From Croceimicrobium sp963977415 (lineage in GTDB: Bacteria > Bacteroidota > Bacteroidia > Flavobacteriales > Schleiferiaceae): a stretch of 64,000 nt of DNA. The stretch's first letter is position 1. The number at the start of each line of letters is the position of its first letter. Shown here in pieces: positions 1 through 9,230 of this stretch. The notes under the pieces were generated by a model, which worked only from the letters and a program-made list of their open reading frames with translations, ran no database searches and had not been told where the DNA came from. The translations under genes were made by a program, and so were the position numbers. The stretch is taken from the NCBI GenBank assembly GCA_963977415.1, contig CAXBOS010000002.1, positions 323,268-387,267 of the forward strand, written 5' to 3'.

Positions 1-1244
1 GCTATCCCTAAATAAAGCAGGATTTGATGGAAAACTCTTTCTCGCGGAAAGCTAAACAGAGCGATAACTAAATAGGCTATCAGTCCCGCCAGTAAAAGTT
101 TAATAAACTGACGATCTTCCTTACTTATGGAGCTATTTCCAATGCTCAGTAAGGCAGAAGCCAAAATAAAAACAAATAGCGCCAGATAACTCAGAAATCC
201 TAAAATGCCCAATTCGGAGAGTACCCAAAGGAAATCGTTATGGGGTCTCTGAAACTGCACTAAGCCTTGTCGAGCGCGCCAAATATCCGAACCATAAGCC
301 GGGAACTGAATCTTCCAATTACCCGCTCCTACGCCACCCCAGCCATTATCCCAAACCATATTTAAGGTGGCTTTCCACAATAAAAGTCGCTCCGAAACGG
401 TGAAGTTTTTTTCTTTTGTAGATGAAATACTAACCGAAGTCTTTAATTCTTGCGCTTTCTTAATACTGCCTTCCTCCTTTATTTTGACTACGATAAATAC
501 CAGCAATAAGCCTATTAATAAGCTCACAAAACCTGCAAGCCAATATTTCATTTTCACTTTGCGAAAGGCTCGGCTTACTAAGCCACTCATAGCAAAAACT
601 AGGGACGCTATCCAAACAGTTCGCGATTCAAGAACTACAATAAGCACTATTGAAGCGAGTAAACTAATCAAGCCCAGAAAACGCCAAATCCCTTTTCCTT
701 TCCAGCTGATAAACACTAACCAAGGCCAAGCCAATAACAAAGCCGAAGCCAGTAAATTTCTATGCCCCATAAAGGAGCTAACTTGGTATAGCATTTCAGA
801 GTTTTGCCAGGCTTGGAACTCAACCAATTGAATATATGCAAAAGCTGAAAGGATAATAGTGCAAATAATTAAGGCTTTAGCTAGCCAAATTTTCGCGAAT
901 CCCTTAACTAGTAGAGGAACCATTACTATTAAGAAAAAGAAGAGCAACAAATCTCCTATTAAAGGCCGAATGGCTTCATTTGGATTATGCGCATAAAATA
1001 AGCTGAGCCCCTCTAGGCTTAAGAAAAGGATGAAAATTCCCGACCATGGAGCGACTTGCCACTTCTTTTTGAAAAAAGCAAAAAACGCAAGGCTAAACAC
1101 CAGTAAGCCTAAAAAACTAAGGCGTGGCGCTAAACAAGGATCCAAGATATCTTTAAGGTAAACGAGAGGTAAAATAGCTATGGAAAAGGACAAAAATCCT
1201 AAAGCTAAATGGCCCTCTCGCACAGACTTAAGCGATATTCTCAT
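1..1244 (-). CDS. O-antigen ligase family (Wzy_C-like) membrane protein, partial at the window edge
   Basis: This gene reads leftwards from an ATG at 1242-1244 and runs off the window, so only about the first 414 codons are present. The translation is a chain of hydrophobic segments separated by short loops. A long periplasmic-type loop carries RPHNDFLWVLSELGILG, with His335-Asn336-Asp337, which is the Wzy_C signature of O-antigen ligases and polymerases. Family members join or polymerise surface glycans at the outer face of the inner membrane. The true C-terminus cannot be seen, and whether it is a ligase or a polymerase cannot be decided. It is divergent from the DUF1028 gene, separated by 89 bp. 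Confidence 0.8.
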   Translation of the reverse strand, partial: MRISLKSVREGHLALGFLSFSIAILPLVYLKDILDPCLAPRLSFLGLLVFSLAFFAFFKKKWQVAPWSGIFILFLSLEGLSLFYAHNPNEAIRPLIGDLLLFFFLIVMVPLLVKGFAKIWLAKALIICTIILSAFAYIQLVEFQAWQNSEMLYQVSSFMGHRNLLASALLLAWPWLVFISWKGKGIWRFLGLISLLASIVLIVVLESRTVWIASLVFAMSGLVSRAFRKVKMKYWLAGFVSLLIGLLLVFIVVKIKEEGSIKKAQELKTSVSISSTKEKNFTVSERLLLWKATLNMVWDNGWGGVGAGNWKIQFPAYGSDIWRARQGLVQFQRPHNDFLWVLSELGILGFLSYLALFVFILASALLSIGNSSISKEDRQFIKLLLAGLIAYLVIALFSFPRERVFHQILLYLGI

Positions 1245-1333
1245 GAGGCAAAGATGCTATTTTTCCTCTATCCTTTTTCGCATCAAAGGCCTAGTGCATA
1301 AAGTCAGCCGAAAATTTAGCTACTTTTAAATCC

Positions 1334-2080
1334 ATGAAAAAATTAAGTATCTCATTTGCTCTTCTCCTGTTGATTGCAGTTTCTCAATTATCAGCGCAAG
1401 ACACCTTTTCTATCGTGGCAGTTGATCCCAGTACGGGTGAGGTGGGCAGTGCTGGGGCCTCCTGTGTAGATTTATTTAAAACACAGCTTACTAGTGATGA
1501 TTTCCTGAGTGAATTGTTTCCGGGAAAAGGCGCCATAAATAGCCAAGCCTATTACTTACCGGCCAATCAAAAGATAGCGCGCGAGCAAATGGAAGCTGGT
1601 AAAAATGCCAAAGAAATAATCGAATGGTTAAAAACTCACGATGCCGTAAACAAACCTTTTTATCGCCAATATGGGATCGTAAGTATGTCTGCATCTGAGA
1701 TTTTTTCTGCCGCCTACACGGGCGATAGCACTGATTCATTTACTGGGCATATTACTGGTCCTAATTATAGTATTCAGGGCAATATTTTATTGAATGAGGA
1801 AGTTCTTAAGTCCATGGAAAAGGCTTTTTTGGAAACGGAAGGTGAATTATCCTGCAGGCTAATGGCGGCCTTACAAGGAGCGAATATGGTCGGTGCCGAT
1901 CGACGTTGCTCCAACAATGAAAGTTCCTCGCTATTTTCCTTTATCAAAGTAGCCCAAACAGAAGATCCATTTGGTGAGCCTTCCCTGCTTCTTTCGGTGC
2001 GAACCCACGCTGGCGACTCAATAGAACCCATTGATTCTTTGCAGATTTTATTTGATCAAGCGCTTTATGCTTGTCCTTAG
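1334..2080 (+). CDS. Secreted DUF1028 family protein
   Basis: The 248-residue protein starts with a signal peptide (MKKLSISFALLLLIAVSQLS, cleavage likely after SAQ). The mature protein begins with TFSIVAVDPSTGEVGSAGAS, the hallmark of DUF1028, a family with a predicted Ntn-hydrolase-like fold but no established reaction. The length fits a single domain. A TACTTTTA box at 1321-1328, one base from the Bacteroidota TAnnTTTG consensus, lies only 5 bp before the ATG, so the transcript may be nearly leaderless. The family call is good; the function is unknown. Confidence 0.8.
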   Translation: MKKLSISFALLLLIAVSQLSAQDTFSIVAVDPSTGEVGSAGASCVDLFKTQLTSDDFLSELFPGKGAINSQAYYLPANQKIAREQMEAGKNAKEIIEWLKTHDAVNKPFYRQYGIVSMSASEIFSAAYTGDSTDSFTGHITGPNYSIQGNILLNEEVLKSMEKAFLETEGELSCRLMAALQGANMVGADRRCSNNESSSLFSFIKVAQTEDPFGEPSLLLSVRTHAGDSIEPIDSLQILFDQALYACP

Positions 2081-2118
2081 CTTTTGCTAGATGCACAATT
2101 ATAAGCGATTTGTAGCGA

Positions 2119-2505
2119 ATGCGAAGAAGCTATTTTCTTATATTTTGTAGTGTAATTGGCTTGGGGCTAGCTTCGCGCGGGCCTTGGGTGCCTGCTATAA
2201 TTTACCCTTATCTAGGAGATGCGCTTTATGCAGTTATGATGTACTTTCTATTGGCTTTTCTTTATCCCAATAAAGCGCCGAGGTTTCTTTTTTATCTAAG
2301 CCTAAGCATCTGTATAGGAATTGAATTGTCACAGCTCTACCAAGCCCCGTGGATTAATGATCTGCGTAAGCAAAAATTAATTGCGCTGGTTTTAGGCTCT
2401 GGCTTTCTTTGGAGTGATGTGATTGCCTATATAATTGGTTCCTTTTCAGGATTGATAATTCAGAGAAAATATTTGCAATTAATTCTCAATAAAAAAGGAA
2501 ATTGA
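2119..2505 (+). CDS. DUF2809 family small membrane protein
   Basis: The protein has 128 residues and about four hydrophobic segments. It matches the remembered DUF2809 pattern: GLASRGPW near the N-terminus, then GDALYAVMMYFLL, then IGIELSQLYQAPWINDLR, and finally FLWSDVIAYIIG. The role of this family is unknown. It follows the DUF1028 gene by 38 bp on the same strand and may be co-transcribed. The family assignment rests on motif order and size. Confidence 0.75.
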   Translation: MRRSYFLIFCSVIGLGLASRGPWVPAIIYPYLGDALYAVMMYFLLAFLYPNKAPRFLFYLSLSICIGIELSQLYQAPWINDLRKQKLIALVLGSGFLWSDVIAYIIGSFSGLIIQRKYLQLILNKKGN

Positions 2506-2518
2506 ATTATTTAAACCA

Positions 2519-4063
2519 CTAATAAGTCGTTTTGAATATTTTCTTTTCTATGATTTCACCGTCATCTTTGTAAAGACGCAGAATATACATTCCGAAATCT
2601 AGCTGGGGCAAATAAACTCTATAAATTCCAATATCCGGGTTGAGCTGCTCCTCTTTCACCAAAAGCCCATTGGTATTGATTAATTGATATTTACTCGCTC
2701 CTTCCTCGGCAATCTTAAAATCAACGGAAAAAGGATTCGGGAAAACTTCTAGTCCTTCTTTTGCACTTAGTTTTTCAGCATCTAGGTTAGTGCCATCTGC
2801 GAGTAATCTAAAGCTGACCGCTCTCCTATATCCAAAAGGAAAATAACCTTTAACCCGTGTTTGCGTATTAACTACAAATCTACCTGGCTTATAAAAGCCA
2901 CTAAGGATTAAGGTATCCTTTACATTATAAGCATGCTGAATTATTAAGCCGGAATAATCAGGGACGAATTGCTTATGCCATAAAAAATTGCCTAAGCTAT
3001 CTAGCAGACTAGTACCGAGATAAAGCTCTCTATTTTCTAAATAGCGGGTTTCAGAAATGAGCATTTTTGTGGAATTTAGACCGAAAATACTCAGGTTATT
3101 TGCAGTGGAGAATTTATGAGTAGGTAGATCCAGAATAGTCGTATCAAAGCTAGGGTTACCTTCATTAAACCGATAATCTAATCGTAAAATATTCTTATAA
3201 TATGCCAAGTCTTCGCTGCGTTCATTAACTATGAAAAAACGTCTATCTTCTAAGCTGAAATATTGATCAGTTGAAAGGGCCTTTACCTCAGGCAAAACGT
3301 TATTTATGCTAAAGGTAAGTAGAGTATCAAAAGTGTTTAAATAAATCTTACTGAAGGCCTCATTAATCTTGGCTTCACCAAAAAATGTCTTAAAGTTTTG
3401 ATAAGGCTGTGCTGGTAGGCGAAAAAAGGCCACTGTATCATAAGTCTCATTTTCAAAATCAAGATGAGCTAGTATCAAAGTATCATTGCCCAAGCCTCCC
3501 CTGTTTACTTCACCACTTGCTTTTACCTCTGGTGTTCTTACCAATAATGCATAGGCTTCATCACCATATTTTAACACTTTTGGATGCAAAATATTGGTAC
3601 CTGATAGGTGTATTTTTTGCTGAGGAGAAGGTGACCTAGAACTAGTGGCATGTTTAAGGATAAAACGATCAATAAATACTTCATTGCAAGCGGAACGAAC
3701 TTGTACAAAGCTTTGTTCTTTATAATTTTCCACTCGGTAAACAATAGAACCACAGATTGAATAATCGCGCGGTGGAACATAGACGTTAATCTGCGGACTT
3801 TGTACTTGACCATTTTTAATGTGGATTAATGCACTTGCAGAACTAATATGAGGTAAACTATTATTCTTCTGTAAACCGGTGACTCCCGCTAAGTCTAACA
3901 CATAGTCTTGTGAATTATTAATTAAAACTTGCGCAGGGCTTCCAGTAGCTATTTGTGTGTGTTCTTCTGGAATTATCTCAATGAAATTAACTAAATCACG
4001 CGTTTGAGCATGAATTGTAAGGCTTAATGTAAAAATTAGTAGAGTGAATAAATTAGTATTCAT
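2519..4063 (-). CDS. Secreted protein with C-terminal T9SS type A sorting domain
   Basis: The 514-residue protein has an N-terminal signal peptide ending near HAQ. Its last 75 or so residues start with LEVFPNPFSVDFKI and end with GMYILRLYKDDGEIIEKKIF, a typical type A sorting domain that directs export through the type IX secretion system and attachment to the cell surface. The body is rich in beta-strand-like segments and shows no enzyme motif I recognise. It lies 3 bp downstream of the small lipoprotein gene on the same strand, so the two probably form an operon. Substrate or ligand is unknown. Confidence 0.8.
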   Translation of the reverse strand: MNTNLFTLLIFTLSLTIHAQTRDLVNFIEIIPEEHTQIATGSPAQVLINNSQDYVLDLAGVTGLQKNNSLPHISSASALIHIKNGQVQSPQINVYVPPRDYSICGSIVYRVENYKEQSFVQVRSACNEVFIDRFILKHATSSRSPSPQQKIHLSGTNILHPKVLKYGDEAYALLVRTPEVKASGEVNRGGLGNDTLILAHLDFENETYDTVAFFRLPAQPYQNFKTFFGEAKINEAFSKIYLNTFDTLLTFSINNVLPEVKALSTDQYFSLEDRRFFIVNERSEDLAYYKNILRLDYRFNEGNPSFDTTILDLPTHKFSTANNLSIFGLNSTKMLISETRYLENRELYLGTSLLDSLGNFLWHKQFVPDYSGLIIQHAYNVKDTLILSGFYKPGRFVVNTQTRVKGYFPFGYRRAVSFRLLADGTNLDAEKLSAKEGLEVFPNPFSVDFKIAEEGASKYQLINTNGLLVKEEQLNPDIGIYRVYLPQLDFGMYILRLYKDDGEIIEKKIFKTTY

Positions 4064-4066
4064 AAT

Positions 4067-4633
4067 TTAATCGGAATAATGATAGCGCCCATGATAACGG
4101 ATATTAACCTTACGAGCTGTAGAGTCAGAAATAGAATAATTCGAGTAAAATTTGATGTTCTCAACTAAAATTTCTAATTGACGATTCTCCATAGCCAAAT
4201 AGATTGAGGGACCGATTTTCTGATAATCCATCATTAAACTACTCTCTTCAAAATTATAAAGGCTTAAGTTGCTGTATTCATTTAATGAAGTAGTATCTCG
4301 ACCACCTCCAACAATATTTTGATAAAAAGTATTTTCTAGACTAAAGGCCTGCTTGCTCTCTACAAATATGGAGATGGCTATATCATCTCCTTTCTCATTA
4401 TAATAGTTTCCATCTGAATCAAATTGCACCTGATAGTTTTTTCCAAAAACCTGAATTTGATAGAAATGATTTAGCTCGCCGGCATCATTAAGCCTATCAA
4501 AATAGGATACATGACAAGTGCCTAGCTCATACTTTTTTCCGTCTAATTCAATATAGTCTTGTGGCTCTTCATCTTCAGGCCGGCAGGCAGCAAAAAGCAA
4601 TATTAAAGATATAATTAAGTTAACAGTTCTCAT
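4067..4633 (-). CDS. Small putative lipoprotein of unknown function
   Basis: The 188-residue protein begins MRTVNLIISLILLFAACRPE, a lipoprotein signal peptide with the lipidated Cys at residue 17. The rest is polar and beta-rich, and I do not recognise a family. It is the first gene of a two-gene minus-strand unit with the T9SS-sorted protein 3 bp downstream, which suggests both act at the cell surface. The 281 bp between it and the next plus-strand gene hold no other gene that I can support. Confidence 0.65.
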   Translation of the reverse strand: MRTVNLIISLILLFAACRPEDEEPQDYIELDGKKYELGTCHVSYFDRLNDAGELNHFYQIQVFGKNYQVQFDSDGNYYNEKGDDIAISIFVESKQAFSLENTFYQNIVGGGRDTTSLNEYSNLSLYNFEESSLMMDYQKIGPSIYLAMENRQLEILVENIKFYSNYSISDSTARKVNIRYHGRYHYSD

Positions 4634-4914
4634 TATTAAGTTTCCTCAAATCTACTATTTTTATATTTTATTTCTCCAGTCTTTCATCTTAAAACTTTGA
4701 AATATAAGCCCGTATCCAAGTTCTTTCAACTGCCGAATGTTGTCAGCTATATCTTTCCGTCTTTATGTAAAAAAAATATTTCCCTTGTTCATTTAGTCCT
4801 TCACCGACAATAATCTATTTTCCAACGACAAAACTGTACAACTCATCGAAAAGTGACTTTTATCAGCAAAAAACATTCGAAATTTGCCGAAATTTGTTTA
4901 AAGTCCCAACTCTT

Positions 4915-6924
4915 ATGAAAGCCCCACTTTACCTAAGTATTCTATTGATAGCCTTTAGTGCTTGTAAAAAAGATGACGATTCTTCCAACCCCGCCAATCC
5001 TATCCCTAGTGATATCAAGGAATTAAATATTCCCGCTAGTTTCAATTTCGAAACCGATCAAAATATAAATGCAAGCATTAGCGTAAAAAGTTTATCCGAT
5101 AATGACTTAGCAGGTGTGAAAATTAACTTCTACACGAATCACCCCGATTCTAACGGTGTGCTGCTGAATAGCGGCTTTACCAATGCCAATGGAGTATTAG
5201 CAACAGAATTAGCTCTTCCTGCTTATCTAAACCACATTTACGTAGAAGCTGGAGCAGTAGGCTTTGCCAATATTCAAAAGCTAGCTGTTTCAACTAACCT
5301 TAATGCACAATTCGGTGGTACTTTACCACAAAGGACATTTAAGACTCAAAACACCAATGCAACCCGAATTCCGATTAGCGGAAAATACTATTACATGGGG
5401 GCTTTTAATGAAGGAAAATACAAAGGTTTGCCTCTTTACCTAGAAAACCCAGGTGATGTGGTGAGCCAACAATTTTTAGATGATGTAAACGCTTCGCTTC
5501 CCGAAGATCGTCCGGTGCCCGTGCACAATCCACAATACTTGACCTCTGGTAATGAACTAGATGTTAAGGTTACAGCCATGAGTGATGTTTGGATTACCTT
5601 TATTGGTGAAGGCGCCGGTTATAAAAACTCTCTAGGCTATTACGTTTACGATTCAAATAATCCGCCTGCCACGGCTAATGATATAGATTCCATCTTTATC
5701 ATCCTGCCCAATGCCTCCTTAGCTTTCAGCTCTGGTGAGTTGTACGCGGGTGATAAAGTTAAACTAGGTACCTTCCCTGCTGGCAAATCTATCAGTTGGG
5801 TTTTGTTTCAGAATGCTTGGGATGGAACCAATGTTAATGTAAATGCTACTAAATTTTATTCTCGCAGCGATTTGAATACCAACGAGAGTGATCCAACTAA
5901 ACGCCAACATACCGTACAGCTTTCTGATATTGGTCGTCAGCTTTTATTAAATGGCTTCGAAGACCAAACCCGCTCTATTAGCAGTGATAACGATTTTAAT
6001 GATCTTATTTTTTACGTTTCGGCAAATCCTTGGTCTGCCATTGAAACAGGTAATGTACCTCCTGTTACTCCCGAAGCCGACGATGATGGTGATGGTATTT
6101 CTAATGAAAGTGATGAGTTTCCAAATGATCCTTCTAGGGCAATCATTAACACCTATAGTGGAACCTTAGCTTACGAAGATCTTTGGCCATCACAAGGTGA
6201 CTACGACTTTAACGATATGGTGATTGATTATGAAGTAGATCACATTGTTAACGGATCTAACAATATTGTAGATATCGAAGCCGATTGGACTATTCGTGCC
6301 GTTGGAGCTGGCTTTGAAAACGGTTTTGGTTTTCAATTCACCAATGTAAACGCAAGTGATATTAGTGCCATAAGTGGACAAAACCTACAAGAAAACTTGG
6401 TAACAAATAATGCCAATGGTACCGAGGCTAATCAGGCTATAGCGACCATTATCGCCTTCGATAATGTGTACCGTGTTATCCCCGCTTCGGGCTCAAGCTT
6501 TATTAATACCATTCCTGGGCAGGCAACCGTTGCGCCAGAAACATTGAGTAATGTGATTAATTTCAGTACGCCACAGAGCTTAGCAAATGTGGGCTTACCT
6601 CCTTATAATGCCTTTATCTTCGCCAATGCTACTCGTGGAAGAGAAATTCATTTAGCGGGAAAGAAACCCACCGATTTAGCCGATCTCAGCCTTTTTGGAA
6701 GCAGTGCCGATGCTACAAATCCAGCTAACGAATACTACTATAAAACTAGTTTAGGATTGCCATGGGGAATTAATATTACCGAACAGTTTAACTACCCAGT
6801 AGAATTTAGCCCCATCAATAAAGCCTATTTAAACTTTTCTTCTTGGGCCGTTTCTGGGGGAACCCTTAATACCAACTGGTTTACCGATGCCCCTGGTAAT
6901 TTAGATCCGGCTTTTATCTATTAA
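4915..6924 (+). CDS. LruC domain-containing lipoprotein (DUF4114 and DUF4842-like regions)
   Basis: I place the start at the ATG at 4915, which gives the lipoprotein signal MKAPLYLSILLIAFSACKKD; an in-frame TTG at 4894 would put extra residues in front of it. The protein then has an Ig-like or carboxypeptidase-regulatory-like segment (LAGVKINFYTNHPDSNGVL), a DUF4114-like segment (GEGAGYKNSLGYYVYD), an acidic Ca-binding-type stretch (DDDGDGISNESDEFPNDPS), and the LruC signature GDYDFNDMVIDYEV. The length of 669 residues fits LruC proteins. It is probably on the cell surface; its role is unknown. A strong terminator follows. Confidence 0.85.
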   Translation: MKAPLYLSILLIAFSACKKDDDSSNPANPIPSDIKELNIPASFNFETDQNINASISVKSLSDNDLAGVKINFYTNHPDSNGVLLNSGFTNANGVLATELALPAYLNHIYVEAGAVGFANIQKLAVSTNLNAQFGGTLPQRTFKTQNTNATRIPISGKYYYMGAFNEGKYKGLPLYLENPGDVVSQQFLDDVNASLPEDRPVPVHNPQYLTSGNELDVKVTAMSDVWITFIGEGAGYKNSLGYYVYDSNNPPATANDIDSIFIILPNASLAFSSGELYAGDKVKLGTFPAGKSISWVLFQNAWDGTNVNVNATKFYSRSDLNTNESDPTKRQHTVQLSDIGRQLLLNGFEDQTRSISSDNDFNDLIFYVSANPWSAIETGNVPPVTPEADDDGDGISNESDEFPNDPSRAIINTYSGTLAYEDLWPSQGDYDFNDMVIDYEVDHIVNGSNNIVDIEADWTIRAVGAGFENGFGFQFTNVNASDISAISGQNLQENLVTNNANGTEANQAIATIIAFDNVYRVIPASGSSFINTIPGQATVAPETLSNVINFSTPQSLANVGLPPYNAFIFANATRGREIHLAGKKPTDLADLSLFGSSADATNPANEYYYKTSLGLPWGINITEQFNYPVEFSPINKAYLNFSSWAVSGGTLNTNWFTDAPGNLDPAFIY

Positions 6925-6946
6925 AAACTTCTGAGGATTATATCTT

Positions 6947-6982
6947 AGCGGCTAATTGCAAATTGATTAGCCGCTTTTTTTA
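6947..6982 (+). terminator. Rho-independent terminator after the LruC gene
   Basis: AGCGGCTAAT at 6947-6956 pairs with ATTAGCCGCT at 6966-6975, giving a perfect 10-bp stem with a 9-nt loop. A run of T residues follows. Confidence 0.9.
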
Positions 6983-7018
6983 TTTCCGCATTTTGTGTAG
7001 CTAGTTCCCCAAATTGTG
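6983..7018 (+). promoter_or_regulatory. Candidate AraC-type operator upstream of the regulator gene
   Basis: TTTCCGCATTTTGTGTAG at 6983-7000 matches, with one difference, a sequence upstream of the SDR gene at 8043-8060. The TTTGTG at 6992-6997 is followed by ATTGTG at 7013-7018. The spacing is exactly 21 bp, as for tandem AraC half-sites. A weak -7 box (TACTATTG, 7042-7049) lies downstream, before the ATG at 7068. That it is an operator is an inference. Confidence 0.55.
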
Positions 7019-7067
7019 AAATTCAAGCTTTATTGAATTTGTACTATTGCATTAGAATTGAAAAGGA

Positions 7068-7976
7068 ATGGCAACAAATATAATCGAGTTTAAAACGATC
7101 AGTCAATTACACCAACAATTAGGTTTAGCCGAACCCATGCATCCCCTTATCACCGTTATTGACGCCGCCGAAATGGAAATTAGCGATCAATATGTGGGCT
7201 TGCAAATGATGAGCGATTTCTACATGATTTCCATGAAAGATAAAAGCTGTGGTTTAGAATATGGCCGCAATAGTTTCGATTTTGCTGAAGGCGTTTTGGT
7301 TTTTAGCGCCCCCAAGCAATTAAGCACCATTACTAACACTATTAACAAAGGTGAGGTAAGTGGTTGGATGCTTTTCTTTCACCCCGATCTTATTCGTGGC
7401 AGTCATCTGCAGGAAAGCATTAAAGACTTTAACTTCTTTAATTATGAAGTATTCGAAGCTCTGCATCTCTCACACGAAGAAGAAAAGATTGTTAATCACT
7501 GTATTCGTGATATTAAAAACGAATACGAACAGCGCATCGATAATCACAGCCGCAGGGTTTTAGTTTCCTTTATCGATCTACTTTTAAGTCATAGTCTGCG
7601 TTTTTACGAAAGACAGTTTAATACGCGTAGCACTCAAAACCAAGATTTAGTTCAGCAGTTTCAAAGTGACTTAGAGGCCTTCTTTAAAGAAGAAAAACAT
7701 CTCGATTTAGGCGCTCCCAGCATTGCTTACTTTGCCGAAAAAGCCAATCTTTCTCAGCATTACTTTAGCGATCTTCTTAAAAAAGAAAGCGGCAGGGCGG
7801 CCAAAGATCACATCAACGATTTTATTATTGAAAAAGCCAAAGACCAATTGCTCAATACCAAAAATCCAATAAGTACCGTGGCTTATGAGCTTGGTTTCAA
7901 TTACCCCCACTACTTCACCCGTTTATTTAAATCTAAAACCGGACAAACGCCCCTCGAGTTTCGAAACTTAAACTAA
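7068..7976 (+). CDS. AraC family transcriptional regulator
   Basis: The 302-residue protein has an N-terminal cupin-like sensor region and a C-terminal double helix-turn-helix from about residue 200. The two helix motifs are visible as SIAYFAEKANLSQHYFSDLL and ISTVAYELGFNYPHYFTRLF, ending TGQTPLEFRNLN, which is classic for the family. It probably controls the SDR reductase gene 136 bp downstream, because both genes carry the same upstream sequence with 21-bp-spaced direct repeats. The inducer is unknown. Confidence 0.92.
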   Translation: MATNIIEFKTISQLHQQLGLAEPMHPLITVIDAAEMEISDQYVGLQMMSDFYMISMKDKSCGLEYGRNSFDFAEGVLVFSAPKQLSTITNTINKGEVSGWMLFFHPDLIRGSHLQESIKDFNFFNYEVFEALHLSHEEEKIVNHCIRDIKNEYEQRIDNHSRRVLVSFIDLLLSHSLRFYERQFNTRSTQNQDLVQQFQSDLEAFFKEEKHLDLGAPSIAYFAEKANLSQHYFSDLLKKESGRAAKDHINDFIIEKAKDQLLNTKNPISTVAYELGFNYPHYFTRLFKSKTGQTPLEFRNLN

Positions 7977-8030
7977 GATATTGGTAATAAAGCATCTACA
8001 CGATCGCGCAATTAAAAAAGCCACTCCAAT

Positions 8031-8060
8031 TTTGTGTTAGTCTTTCCGCACTTTGTGTAG
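8031..8060 (+). promoter_or_regulatory. Candidate AraC-type operator upstream of the SDR gene
   Basis: TTTGTG at 8031-8036 and TTTGTG at 8052-8057 are spaced 21 bp. The second lies in TTTCCGCACTTTGTGTAG (8043-8060), shared with the regulator promoter. A TTG at 8061-8063 and CACCTTTG at 8082-8089 form a plausible -33 and -7 pair with an 18-bp spacer. The operator would therefore directly abut the -33 element, as expected for activation. Confidence 0.55.
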
Positions 8061-8112
8061 TTGTCTCCACTCAAATAAAGTCACCTTTGCATCATCAATA
8101 AAACAATAAAAT

Positions 8113-9171
8113 ATGACTACCATAGATCCTACAAAACCCGTATTAGTAACTGGAGCCACTGGTTACGTAGCCGCCTGGTTAATTAAAAAACTACTCGATG
8201 AGGGCATTACTGTACACGCTGCGGTAAGAAATCCCGACAGTAAAAAGAAAACCGCTCACCTCGATGCTTTAGCGGCTAATTCGCCGGGCATCATACGATA
8301 TTTCAAAAGTGACCTTTTAGACATGGGCTCTTACGAGGCTGCCATGGAAGGTTGTGAGTTGGTTTATCACACGGCTTCTCCTTTTACCTCAGATTTTAAG
8401 GATGCCCAAAAAGATCTAATTGACCCCGCTCAAAAAGGAACCGCCAATGTTTTAGAGAGCGCCAAGAAAGTAAAAAGTGTTAAGCGTGTGGTAGTTACCA
8501 GTAGCTGCGCCGCCATTTATACCGATGCCATCGATTGTGTGAATGCACCCAATGGTAAAATAACCGAGGAAATTTGGAATACCACCGCTTCTTTGGAATA
8601 CCAGCCCTATTCCTACTCCAAAACTGTAGCCGAGCAAAAAGCCTGGGAAATTGCTAAAAGTCAGTCGCAGTGGGATTTGGTAACCATCAACCCTTCTTTT
8701 GTTATGGGCCCGCCCTTAAACCCCCAAGCAACTACTTCGGAGAGTTTTAGCATCCTTAAACAAATGGGCGATGGTACTTTTAAAACCGGTGCGCCCAAGC
8801 TGGGAATCGGCGTGGTAGATGTTCGCGATGTGGCGGAAGCGCATTACCAAGCGGGCTTCAACCCGGCCGCGCACGGACGTTATATTACTTCGGCGCACAA
8901 TACCAATTTCTTAGAAATGTCGCTGGCACTAAAAGATAAATTTGGGGCAAAATTCCCTATTGCCAAATCTGCTGCACCCAAATGGTTACTGATGTTGGTA
9001 GGACCTTTCATCAATAAAACCCTCAGCCGCAAGTTTTTACGCAATAATGTAAATATGGCTTTCAATGCCGATAACTCTAAAATCAAAAAAGAACTAGGCC
9101 TTAATTTCCGTCCGCTACAGCAAACAATGGAAGACGGTTTTCAAGTTTTAGTAGACGAGAAAATAATCTAG
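8113..9171 (+). CDS. NAD(P)-dependent extended SDR, dihydroflavonol-reductase or aldehyde-reductase-like
   Basis: The 352-residue protein carries the Rossmann motif TGATGYVA at residues 13-20. The active-site pair Tyr166 and Lys170 lies in YSYSKTVAEQ, preceded by VVVTSSCAAIY, as in dihydroflavonol-4-reductase-like aldehyde and ketone reductases. It probably reduces a carbonyl with NADPH in the cytoplasm; the substrate cannot be read from sequence. The neighbouring AraC-type regulator and the shared upstream sites suggest induction by a small molecule, perhaps the aldehyde itself. A hairpin terminator follows. Confidence 0.85.
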   Translation: MTTIDPTKPVLVTGATGYVAAWLIKKLLDEGITVHAAVRNPDSKKKTAHLDALAANSPGIIRYFKSDLLDMGSYEAAMEGCELVYHTASPFTSDFKDAQKDLIDPAQKGTANVLESAKKVKSVKRVVVTSSCAAIYTDAIDCVNAPNGKITEEIWNTTASLEYQPYSYSKTVAEQKAWEIAKSQSQWDLVTINPSFVMGPPLNPQATTSESFSILKQMGDGTFKTGAPKLGIGVVDVRDVAEAHYQAGFNPAAHGRYITSAHNTNFLEMSLALKDKFGAKFPIAKSAAPKWLLMLVGPFINKTLSRKFLRNNVNMAFNADNSKIKKELGLNFRPLQQTMEDGFQVLVDEKII

Positions 9172-9193
9172 TCCTTATATTTTACCTCCCAGA

Positions 9194-9230
9194 GACCTGT
9201 TCACCTAAAGTGTTCAGGTCTTTTTTTTTT
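9194..9230 (+). terminator. Terminator after the SDR gene
   Basis: GACCTG at 9194-9199 pairs with CAGGTC at 9215-9220, followed by ten T residues at 9221-9230. A dispersed repeat begins at the very next base. Confidence 0.8.

Noticed and set aside
367..831. 154-residue plus-strand reading frame
   Set aside because: It is the shadow of the O-antigen ligase gene on the minus strand, which has the family motif and membrane pattern.
4634..4914. A small gene or RNA in the 281-bp gap
   Set aside because: No reading frame, hairpin or strong promoter was convincing.
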